Part shown: piece by piece, positions 47,586-58,139 of the stretch
How positions within the stretch are numbered: position 1 is the first letter of the stretch
How the letters are laid out: each line of letters opens with the position of its first letter
Assembly (NCBI GenBank): GCA_947034895.1
Contig: OX344764.1
Span: forward strand, 53,735,348 to 53,799,347
Length of the DNA: 64,000 nt
Direction: 5' to 3'
Origin: Rhytidiadelphus loreus
Taxonomy: Eukaryota > Streptophyta > Bryopsida > Hypnales > Hylocomiaceae
Program-made: the position numbers and the translations under genes
Notes under the pieces: generated by a model
The model's database searches: none
What the model was told of the DNA's origin: nothing
What the model saw: only the letters and a program-made list of their open reading frames with translations

Positions 47586-47774
47586 AGCCTTCTATCAATA
47601 CCATAAAGAGAAATATATCTAACATAAACTATAGAAAAAGGGCAATTTAGATCTAAAGTATTTGTATTATAACTTTCTTTTAATAGCCTTCTATCGATGC
47701 CACAACGAGAAATATTTCTAATATAGAGTATCAAAAAAGAGATAGTTTAGATCTAAAGTATTTGTACTATAACT
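47586..47774. repeat. Tandem duplication, period about 104 bp
   Basis: Both units contain TAGCCTTCTATC(A/G)AT(A/G)CCA, GAGAAATAT(A/T)TCTAA, and TTTAGATCTAAAGTATTTGT followed by A(C/T)TATAACTT. An older partial unit may lie at 47520. Confidence 0.8.
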
Positions 47775-50700
47775 TCCATTTTAAAAGGTCTTGAATTTTT
47801 TTTAGGACTTGTATTTTTAGAAGGGATCACATATACTAGATGAAAATCAATTCACTTTCTATTTGTGCAACTACATAGCACACCTTAGGTTTTATTTGGA
47901 TGGAGGTTGTCACCCACTCAATACCTTTGATGAAGGCATCTTTCCCATGCCATTGAGGATGGTGCTACAAAAGTTGTTGATGTTTAGGATTGTGAGAAAT
48001 CTTTTGCCACATTCATTTCCAAACTAGTGATGCATTTTGCTATTCATTGTTTTTTCCCATTAGATGTTTTAAGTTGTGGTGGAGTGATTGGACCAATGTA
48101 GTGATTGTAGTGAAATGTAGTGTTTTGAAAAATAAAATGTACAAAACTAGATGAACAATACCACTAATAATTTTTCTAAATATTCAAAATATAATAATTT
48201 TTTAATTAATCAATGCATTAAGGTTCAAGTTTATTTTATTTTTTTGAATTATAAATATAAAAAATTGCATTGTATTATTGAAGTTGTCTAAATACTCAAA
48301 TAAAGATGTAAATCATTACTTTAATCATTATAAATAGAATAAATTGGTTTTTTTTGATAGAGTGTGACATGCCAAAAATGTAATGAGGTGATGAAGAATG
48401 AAACCTTAGAAGAAACTACAATTTTTTCTCTAATAAGATATGTATATGGACATCATTATGATTTTTTGTCTTCTACAATTTCTAAGCTAGTTTCCATTCT
48501 CTTGCTTCATTGTTACGAGTATGCTTTATGCCATTGCCATAGTTATAGAATTAATTTTCTAATTTAAAAAAAAATTGAAATTCAATATCTTTTATGTTGT
48601 GAGTTGGAATACTATAAAACAAAGCTCATGCACCCTTCTTTGTAGAGAGCTTTCCAATAGTACCAAGAACATGATTGAGAAACCTATGGTTTCAAAGATC
48701 TCACAGTAAAAAACAAAACAAAACAACCTCATTTAAGGTATTAATAGATGTTCAAGGATTAAGTTGTTTTGTAAAGATTTGGCTTCACATATTGTTTATA
48801 GCCATTAGAATCAAGTAAAATTGTATTGTAGACTTGAATTTTTTACATGGTTCTCTTTAGACAAACCTTGATATACTGAGTGCCAAAGACTTGTATAGGC
48901 TACATTTGGCTATTATGCATCCATCCATGGTTCCCTTCATTGTCAATGCAAGAGAGAAGATGATAGAGGTAGCATGGCACATGTTGGATGTTTTCCTCAC
49001 TCGTGTGCATAAATTCTAGGTATGGTTATGGATACTCTAATCTATGAGTTCATTTTTGATGTTGAAGTTCCCATTGCAATGATCACCTAATGTAAAATGG
49101 GATGGTTGTGAGTATGCTAACCTAAGTGTTGCAAGTTGTCATTATGTTGCGTGTATGTGTGAACGAGCAAAGAAGTTGGGAAATACAACAGTTTTAGTTG
49201 TAATTAAGTTTTGCATTGTTGTAAATGAAATGAAGAAAATTTTGGGACTTGATAGTTGTAACATCATTCTATTTGTAAATGCACATGATGCGTAGGTTGG
49301 TTCCATGCTCAAAGTTGTAAACCGTGAATTATAGAGTTCTAATAGTTTTGTAGTGTTTTATAATTCAAAAACAAAGTAGAATGGAAAAGAAGATGTAGGA
49401 ACTCTAGAATAATGTTGAGCTTTTGTTGAAGGTGTTTAGGTTTTGATAAGGGCAATTTGTATTTTCCAAAATTATATCCACTAATCCCTAAATCTTGAGA
49501 AATTCTAGTAGAAATTGTATTATGTAAGAATAGTTTGTGATTGTCATTTGTTTTGAGCTCTACTGCTACTATGAATGTGGTTGTTGGTGACTCTCTTGTG
49601 TCTTATGTTTCAAGCTCAAAGTTTTTGTTTAATATTGCATGCTCATGCAAGTTGTTGTGTGTGTGGTTGTTTACTTTAGCATTTCAATGTGCACCATTAT
49701 CTTTTTAAACCAAAAAAATCCTAAATCCAAACTCTTAAACATTAACAATTGTTCATGAACTTGGTTTTTAAACAACTATTCACAAAAAGAAAAATAGTGG
49801 TTATAAAAATATAGCCCTTTATTAATTTTTGTTTTTTCAAAAAGATAAATTCTAAATTCCTTCTTAATTGAGTATAAATTTGAATTTGATCTAACTAAAG
49901 GATACTCCAAAATGAAATATGCCAACATATTACCCTTAGAATAAAATATGGTTAACACATGATTGTATATATGAAATGTAAGGGGACGAGACCACCCCAA
50001 GGTTAAAAGTTCTAAGATAGAATTGAAACATGACAGTTCCAACTTTGAGATTGTTTTTACAAACAAATGAATCCCTATTTATCTTATGTTTTTGACAAAA
50101 GAAGTTGAAAATTGATTTAAGAAACAAATGCAATACGTTCTTTTTTCACAAAAATGCTATGATTATCTGCAAAATAAGATGTTCCATAGCTATCACATCA
50201 CCTATCAAAATAGAATGAACAAAGCTTCCCATATTGATTATAATATGTTATATAGATTAATCAAAAATCATTTCTAGTTTCTTGTGGTATTTTGTCCAAG
50301 CTCCAGCGTTTTCAACTTTAGGGTGCTTAACTTTTTGCTTCCATCCACTCATTGGATTTAAAAAATATGTTCCTCCAAAACTTTTTTTTCTAATATCTCA
50401 AAGAAAGGTTAAAAAAATCACCTAAAAAATTGAGATGATAGGAGCATGATTAGGTTTTCATTTATCCCCCAAAGAAACAAAGGGCCATTAATGGTTAAGG
50501 ATAATTTGAAATCAAACCAAAAATACTTAGATGCATGATTTGTCTATTTCAATGAATTTGGATACAATCCATTTGAACCTAAGGGCATCCTCAATCCATT
50601 TGGCAAACTAGCCCAATAAATAGAATAACTTCAAAATGATTGGTATGGAATTAGAATTTGAGAGTCCTATCTTTTGAAATTTATGGCAATATTTACTTTA

Positions 50701-52020
50701 TAGAGACACAAAACTATATTGATTTGAACTCCTTTGCACAATCAAATAGACCTTGTTACAAGCACACCAAAAAACAAAAATTATAGAAGTGATAGAAAAT
50801 TACATCTAAGAGAAAAAAATCATGCAAATGGCAAGATAATTTTATTGTGCCAAAATTAAATTACGATGTGCAATTCCTTCAAAATTTGATTGCAAATGAA
50901 ATATTAGTATTAGTAATTTTGAAAAAACTTTCTTGCTTAAAATTTTACATTCTAAATTCTAAATGTAGTGAAATTCAAGATTTTTATGATTTTTTTTTGT
51001 TTTATTCATTTTTCAAATGCTACTATTTGAATTTAAAAAATCAATTTTTGAGTTGAATCATACTTGAGCTTGTAAGCTTTTTAAACTAAAGATTTTTTTT
51101 TGCAAAAAAAGGTCATGAAAATCACTCCATTCAAACATTTGAAACAAGTACAAAAATCTAAGAAAGATTGGATGGTGATATTTGCTATTTGCTTTTGGTA
51201 AGATGAAGAAAAACAAATAATATTCACAATGAATGAAAGATGAGTCTTTTACAAAATAATGCACTCTTTCCATTTTAATGAACTCATGCAAATCAATTAT
51301 TCAAGAAATATGATAGAGAATGAAAAATGATAAGTTTGTATAAACAACACACAGCACTAATTTGTCCTATAAGTGTGAGTGATACTTATTTACCTACAAA
51401 ATCACTTATTTTGTAAAACTTTGTGTAGGTTGAAATATTGTTGTGTTGTACCAATTTCTACAAAAATCAAATTTTGTAGTGATACTAATATTTTAGCTAA
51501 TGCAAATATTTCCCTCACTATTGCTTTAAATCAATGTCAAACTTGACTCCATTTCTTGTGTAGAACAAATAAGGTGAACCAACATATTATAACTTTCATC
51601 TCAATTTTGCCCTTGTATAGTTCAAAATTACTTTTGAGAAAAAAAATATACACCATAGGTACATGATGGCGAAATTGGAATCTAGGTTGGAATTTGGCTA
51701 GCCAATCAAGGTGTCTCACCTTAAAGCATCTCCATTGGAACTTGCCAAGGGTCTAATATGTGCCAAACTTGGATGACAAGAGTTTCGGGCCTCCACAAAA
51801 TGTTTTTGTAGCAATCAATCCTAGCAAGTTAAGCAATGGCCTTCGAAATCATTTTAAGCTTAGTGAGCTTTATCTTATATATTATTCCTCTTGGTGATTG
51901 ATCAATTGATTATTTTGGGGGCAAATTTGGTGAGCATGGGTGGGGGACAAAAATTTGAGGGCTCTTCAAAATACATGTAAACTTTTAGAGGCGTCAAATT
52001 TGGCCACCGGTTCCCAAAGT
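47775..52020. other. 4.2-kb AT-rich gene desert
   Basis: Many short open frames rich in F, L, I and K, as expected from AT-rich noncoding DNA. No domains, no clear transposon ends. A 67-codon frame at 48364 with a CXXC pair is not convincing. Confidence 0.45.
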
Positions 52021-52221
52021 TCCCCTCTCGTTCATGATCCGGGCCGTTACAGGGATCCTGCGGCTCAGGATGAGTTTGGGCGTCCGGTCCTCTCTGTGAC
52101 GAGCGCTGCCTTATCCAGGGAAAGAGAACAGCGAAGACGGTTCTGGGAAGAGTGACAGATTTGGCATTGCAGGAGTTTTTGGAGCTCGAATTACGTCGTT
52201 GTTGCAACGGTAATTGCAGCG

Positions 52222-53111
52222 ATGGCGGCCGCTACTGTCACGCACGCTCTGTCGGCTCTCACTCTTGGCTCCGGTGCTGCTTCATTTACTGCTGCTTCCA
52301 AGGTAAAGGAATGCAACCACCACCTGTATCTATCTGCCGTCTCTGCATTCATAATTCTCATATCAATTTCTGTATGTTTTCTACAAATGAATGCGTGTGG
52401 ATGAGACGGTTTCGAAATGGCGTGAAAATTCTGGTGAAATTGGAGAGGCTGTTAGATTTTGGGGTGACTGGGCGTCATTCTTGGATTGTTTGTGTTGGGG
52501 TACAGAGTGGTGGTGGAGCGGCGAGGGGTCGCTTGCAAATTCGGTGCGCTCGTGTGGGCGGAGTCGAGATCCCCAATGCCAAGCGCGTGGAGACTTCGCT
52601 CACGTACATCCACGGCGTCGGTGGGACCACTGCCAGGCAAATTCTGCTGGACGTGGGCATTGAGAACAAGATCACCAAAGAGCTTTCGGAGGAGGAGCTC
52701 ACCACCATTCGTGACGAGGTGTCCAAGTACATGGTGGAAGGAGATCTCGTGAGTGACCTCGGACTCTCATAACTCTCTTGCTATTTTGAGGAGATATTTC
52801 AGTGGACCAGGGAAGAGATAGTTTAGGGTTTGGGGGTGGTGCTCACCATGCGGTTGATCATGTTTAATGTTTCTGGATAGTCATGAAGCGTTCAATTAGG
52901 GTTGATGTTCTGTGCTGAGATGGTGTGTGTTTGGGCTTGGCAGCGTCGGTTCAACCAAATGGCCATCAAGCGATTGAAAGAAATCCAGTGCTACCGAGGG
53001 AAGCGCCACCAAGCTGGTTTGCCTTGCAGAGGACAGCACACCAAGTGCAATGCCCGGACATTGCGAGGCAAGAAGGTCGCCATTGCCGGCAAGAAGAAGG
53101 CTCCCAAGTAA
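52222..53111 (+). CDS. RPS13: Plastid 30S ribosomal protein S13, nuclear-encoded
   Basis: Three exons, 52222-52302, 52506-52748 and 52944-53111, join in phase 0 with GT-AG introns of 203 and 195 bp to give 163 residues. Residues 1 to about 43 are Ser/Ala/Thr-rich, then Arg-containing, and few are acidic: a typical chloroplast transit peptide. From residue 45 it is uS13: [20 protein letters not shown] with the helix-two-turns-helix core, [15 protein letters not shown] in the middle and the family signature [14 protein letters not shown] at 134-147, then a basic tail (KKKAPK). S13 sits in the head of the small subunit and contacts tRNA and the S19 region. The order of sequence blocks fits the plastid protein (Arabidopsis AT5G14320, from memory), not the cytosolic S18. 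The ATG at 52222 is chosen because it gives the transit peptide and keeps phase. No TATA box is evident upstream, only a GC-rich leader. Confidence 0.94.
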
Positions 53112-55005
53112 AAGGCCAGTCGTAGAGAATACAGGTTACACCAGATTTTTGTACCCCTACATTTGTTAATTCCAGCTTTTTTCAGCTCATCAGATTTGAT
53201 TCGAGTGAATGTTTTCTGTGATGGCAATCGGTTACACTGGCCTTTGCAATGAGGGTAAAATCTGTTCTCGGAAGCGTAGAACAGTTGCTGCACACTCTCA
53301 TGTCATTCTGCCAGGTTGAATCTATTGGATGTTTTGTCGATTGGTACTACCAAGTAATCTGAACTGGTTCAAGTAGGCAAGCTTTGGCGTTATGGGAGAA
53401 CGACAAACTGACCACCAAATATGCTTGATAGAGATTTACTTTCCCATGCCGATTATGCTTTGATCTACTTTTGAACCCTGAAACCTTTTTCAAGCAGCCA
53501 TTATTATATCAACCATTCTCACTAATTTTTGAAGTTGCTCCTGCAAGGTTGGTATTGTTTTGACTTTTGGTGCACTTCAGGATTGAAAAGGGCGTTAAAA
53601 GATAATCAAGCTTTTAACCCTATAAGGACAGAGTCTGTGACCACTCCAATCAAATCTCAAAATCTTTCCCATTCTACGCTCTCTTATCAGTATTTATGAA
53701 AGGAATATTTTTAGGTTTACTTTTCAGAGTTGAAATCACATAATTTTATTAATTTAAATTTTATCACCATCATAACATTCTTGAAGTATAGAAAGGAGGA
53801 CCCTTTCTCTCTCTAGTGTGCACTGGCACGAACCTTGGCCAAATCTCAAAAATAAGGTCTTTGTTCATTGAATGACAATGAGCTCAAAATTGGCAGTACA
53901 CAATACATGACGCCAAAAACATGGTGGTTATATATTGACCTTGAGTGTAACCAAATTTTTCGTCTGGTGCCTAGCCTTTGAAGACAAACATCTCACCAGT
54001 GGTCTTTTGTGCTTATATCCAACATGAAATCACATATCTTCATTAATCTAGATTTTTATCACCACCATAATATTCTTGAACTGCAGAAAGAGTATGAGGT
54101 AAAACAGCCCATTGTGGTCAGAATTAGGAGTTTGGCCTCATGACATCGCTGAAATTTTTCAATTTTTTTCCCACATAAAGAGAAGTGTTTCCATGATGTT
54201 TAGAAGTGTTCAAGAGAGTGTCTAGAAGAAATTTAAGAAACTTTGACAATATCGATCACAAGATATGCAGTTAAAGTGAAGATAATGAGTTTTTTTGCTC
54301 TTAGCTTGACTAGATGATAAGGCTTTGAATCTTCTTAACTTCAAATTCTTATATTGTAGATTGTCAATTCAAATTTTTTTATGTTGAAGAATTGTGTTGA
54401 GTTCGGGCATAATATTCATAACCCCCACCCTATGATTTTCATTCTTTAAAAAATTGTTAAGTCAAAATAGGTAGGAGATAGAAGGAAAAAACAATTCGTA
54501 ATTTGGAATTGAAACACACTAATTCCAATGGTGAGATTGGTCTAGGAAGAAAACATAACCATGTACAACTTTCTTATTTGAAAAATTGTTAAAATTGAGT
54601 TCATAAGCACATCCAATATATTCTTTTATCAAGAATTTGCTGAATTGCCCGCAAAACAAGAAGTTTTATAACTTTCACATCACCTATCCAAATGGAATGA
54701 ATCAAATCTATCTAAATAGACAAAAATATAATCTATAAGAAATAAATTCTTTAAAAGATTATTTATACTTCTTTTTTCTTTGGGCTTCCTACCTTCACTA
54801 GTTTTGGGCTTGTTGTGGCATAACTTTTGTTCTTGAGCATTGATTGAAATTAAAATTATGTTATCAAAAAGCTAATCAGTTTTCCAATCTTGAAAAAAAA
54901 ATTCAAAAAATCTTGCCAAAAATTGAGATCATAAATACCTTTCCAAAGTCTCCAATCAAGGACTTTGGGGACTTTAGGAGTTAAAATTGTCCATAAATTT
55001 TTTAT
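53112..55005. other. 3' region of rps13, then AT-rich intergenic DNA
   Basis: The first few hundred bases probably include the 3' untranslated region. From about 53.6 kb the DNA is AT-rich. TTTTAACCCTATAAGGACA at 53612 and its loose inverted partner near 54975 may be ends of a decayed element of the TTAACCC family. Confidence 0.45.
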
Positions 55006-55269
55006 TAATGGTCCTCCTTGATTGACAAGCTTTCCCTACAATGCCTTGTACCATTGCGCCTCATTTCTTCATTCATACCACATATTTCTTCTACATCAAT
55101 TGTCATCTTTAATTGATAAATTTTCTCTATAGTACCTTGTACTTTTGTATCTTACTTATGGCCATAAATATCGTAGACCAATGATTTTCATTGATTGACA
55201 AGCTTTTTGTATAGTGCCTTGTGCTTTTATATTTAACAAATGGCCATAAATTTCTTGAATCAATGGTCA

Positions 55270-55277
55270 TCCTTCAT
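55270..55277. repeat. Left TSD of hAT element 3
   Basis: TCCTTCAT, repeated exactly at 55992-55999. Confidence 0.9.
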
Positions 55278-55991
55278 CAGGGTTGTCAATCTTGTCTAAC
55301 ATATTTTTGGGTTTTGGCATTGCGTATGATGTCTAACATTGCATGTTGCGTGTCACTAAGTGTTGAGTTTACTTGACATCGCGTCATGTTGGGATAAAAA
55401 CTTTACCCCCTCGGTAAATGAATTTTGCCTACGTGGTGGGGTTTACAAAATGACGTGGAAAGTCAATCGGGGTCGGGTCGGGGGCACATGCGTATACCTA
55501 AGGGGAAACCACGGGTCTAGAGTGGGCAACACCGGGTCTTTTGTAGGCGACATCGGGTCCAAATGGACTGAACGTGGGTATAAGTGGGGCGACAATAGGT
55601 CTAAAGTGGGCAACACTAGCTTTTTTGTGGGGCGACTGCGGGTCCACTCGGTTCAGATATGACAAAATATTGTACTCATAGCCCACCCATGGTCACTCGA
55701 ACGAAGACTGCTCTTTGAACCCATAGTTTCTCTCTTGAACCTCTAGTCTCCTACCCACTGTCACCACCACCCTACTTGTGGTCGCCTATCCAAAGTTGCT
55801 CCTACACACAATCTCCTACCCATACATGCCCCTTGAGTTTGTCATGTAGATGTCATGTGGCATCCAATTGGAGGGGGGTGATTTTATGTAAAGCCAAAGG
55901 TAAATTTGACTTTTCATGACATCGTGCGAGCTCTACTAGATGTTGTGTGACGTTTTTCCGTCGCAGTATGGTGTCACGGTGTGCAACCCTG
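55278..55991. mobile_element. Non-autonomous hAT-type element 3, 714 bp
   Basis: CAGGGTTG at the left end is inverted exactly at the right (CAACCCTG), with an exact 8-bp TSD TCCTTCAT. The interior has a GC-rich minisatellite (GGGTCTAGAGTGGGCAACAC and variants, 55510-55640) and TGTCACG / GACATCG phrases. A short open frame across it is a product of the repeat. The same eight terminal bases are found in hAT element 1, but the interiors differ. Confidence 0.88.
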
Positions 55992-56060
55992 TCCTTCATT
56001 GACAAGCTATTATAATACAAATATACTTGTTATAGTGGCTTTGTGATAAAAGATCCCAAG

Positions 56061-56659
56061 CTTTATCATTCAAGAAAGTTATAATAAGTGTACATATTCT
56101 ATTATAGTGTAAGCAAAATATCCATACCATCCTATATTTAAAAAATTAGTCTACTGTGATAACATGTCCCAAGGTCAATTTGCAATAAAAAAAAATTTAA
56201 TTTTAGATATTTTTGAAGTTTTCAATTTGGAGTAAAACTATACTTGATTAACTTCATTTCAATACATAGACTCAAATTCAACAAAGATTTTTTTCATGAG
56301 TAAAATTTTGATCTACTTGGCAAGGTTTTAGAAGTGTTGAAGCATCTCCACTCAAAAATGCTTTGTCTATGATCCATGGATTAACCCTTATGCTTTCTCT
56401 ATGATCTACGGACCAACATGCATTTTTGGACAACATAGAAATTTTGGATAGGTATGTGTGATTGGAGATTTGTATATTTTAGGCTGAAATTCTAATAGAA
56501 GGTAGGAATGAGGAATATCTTTCATATGCACTAAGTTTCATGACATTTGGAAATATGAGTCAAAAGTTATGGCCTAATATGTTTTGTTTTTTTCCATAAA
56601 TGGGCAGACCAGGAAAATCAGAAAAAAAATCACTTTTTTCAGAAAAAACAAATCTGAAA
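56061..56659. other. AT-rich intergenic DNA, nothing assigned
   Basis: A GGATTAACCCTTATGC phrase at about 56381 belongs to the recurrent TTAACCC motif family. No gene. Confidence 0.45.
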
Positions 56660-57230
56660 TTGCTTTTCTAGAGTTATATATACGTGGAAAGATTTGAATC
56701 ATTCCATTTTGATCAATGAGTCAAAAGTTATGAGGAGTTTTAATTTGTAGGTGGTTATGGATTCTCTACTCTAAAATAAACTTTGAAGTCCTTTACTTTA
56801 CTCAATTTTCAATATTTTTTGAAATAAATAAAATCATAGGATGTAGATTGTTTATTACAACATTTTAACCATTGGAATTGGCATTTTTCAATTTCATAAC
56901 TAAATTCTTAACAATTTTGTATTTCAAATCATTCTCTATTTATTTCTACATACTATTTTTCTCCTATATGTTGTACAATTCCAAATGATTTGAAAATTTT
57001 CAAGCATATAGCAATCTTGCCTTGAAGAATGAATCCAAAGAACCACCACCATTTTGAACATTTTTTCATACAAATGTGAGCTTGTGAAATGCAGCTGCCC
57101 ATTTTTTCGTAGGGCCCCCAAAAGGATTTCTATGAATTTGAAAGTTCATATCTTGCAATAAACTTCTGAAATTTTTTCCACGTGTTCTCAAGTCAACATA
57201 CTACAAAATCCTACAGTTACATGTGTCAAA
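56660..57230. repeat. Dispersed repeat copy, matching the interior of hAT element 1
   Basis: Nearly full-length similarity to 23265-23830 in the same orientation; see that entry for shared phrases. No hAT ends flank this copy. Confidence 0.8.
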
Positions 57231-58033
57231 TACTGGAGAGGGGGAATCTCTGCAACCATCCACTGTTTTTTTGGAGACTCCCTCGTGACTTCCTGTATCA
57301 TTCCTTCTTCCAAACATTGTTTCAAAGGCTTCAAACAGCCTCAGCAGTAGTGTAATTCTAAATAGGTAGCAATCCCATTTCACACAAAAATTGCAAGAAA
57401 ATATGCAGGTGTCAATTGAAAAGAGCAAAGGTACATTATTTGACAAAACCAAGCTATGGCACCTTAAATTCAAGGATAGTTCTAAATAGAACAAACCCAT
57501 GCTCAATGTACTCCAACTACAATCCACGTTTATTAAGCAGAATTAGTAATTTTAAAAATCTTCATCTGGTTTTGGAACAAACCCATTCAGTTCCCCATTC
57601 ATCTTATGCCATTCTTCGGGTGAATTTGCATGCAATCTGAAGGTCCAATCCTTATCAAATATCCCAGCAGCACTTTTAAAATTATTGGCATGAACAACTT
57701 GACAGAATGTACAACTCCAACACGAAGTAGAAGGGAGCTACTGAACCAATTGGCAACCCCGCTACAGTAGTTCTTGTTTGATCATGGCAAAATCAATGTC
57801 TACCTCTGTGTATGTAAATGTCTATGCACCTCTTTTACATCTCAACTGTCTGTAAAAACCTCTCGCATGTGTATACCTGATGAACAGCAACTTCGGTTGC
57901 AGCCTTGGAGCTACAAAAAATGTAATAGAAAAAAGGACTCAGCGAAGGGGACCCTGGAATGACCACCATCTTCCATGTTCCATGTTCCATGTCCAGGGGA
58001 CTTCTAGGTGTGTGTTTTTTTTAGTTTTTTAGG
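57231..58033. other. Intergenic DNA downstream of the membrane-protein gene
   Basis: Less AT-rich than most of the window. It may hold the gene's 3' untranslated region (minus strand, below 58140). No other gene is supported. Confidence 0.4.
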
Positions 58034-58070
58034 GTTTTAGGGTTCAGGGTTTTCAGGTTTCGGGGTTCGA
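58026..58070. repeat. Degenerate telomere-like (AGGGTTTT) tract
   Basis: TTTTAGGGTTTTAGGGTTC, then AGGGTTTTCAGG. On the minus strand this is the CCCTAAA-type telo-box sequence seen in many plant promoters and 5' regions, but here it lies about 100 bp past a stop codon. Confidence 0.5.
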
Positions 58071-58139
58071 AGTCTCGATGAAAAAGACTGGATGCTTAAT
58101 CCCTGTTTGATACTATTTTGAACTGTGGAAGGGAGCTTC

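Larger units (their letters stand above)
55006..56060. repeat. Tandem repeat, 4 units of about 82-93 bp, last unit split by hAT element 3
   Basis: Units start near 55006, 55099, 55181 and 55263. Each reads AATGGTC(A/C)TCCTT(G/C)ATTGA, CAAGCTTT or similar, CTATAGTGCCTTGTAC-like sequence, and later ATGGCCATAAAT(T/A)TC. The hAT element lies inside the fourth unit; joining its flanks at the duplicated TCCTTCAT restores the unit start. Confidence 0.75.

Noticed and set aside
52152..52772. 206-codon uninterrupted frame spanning rps13 intron 1
   Set aside because: It only shares frame with exon 2; its first part is exon 1 in the wrong frame plus intron. The spliced model with a transit peptide explains the locus better.
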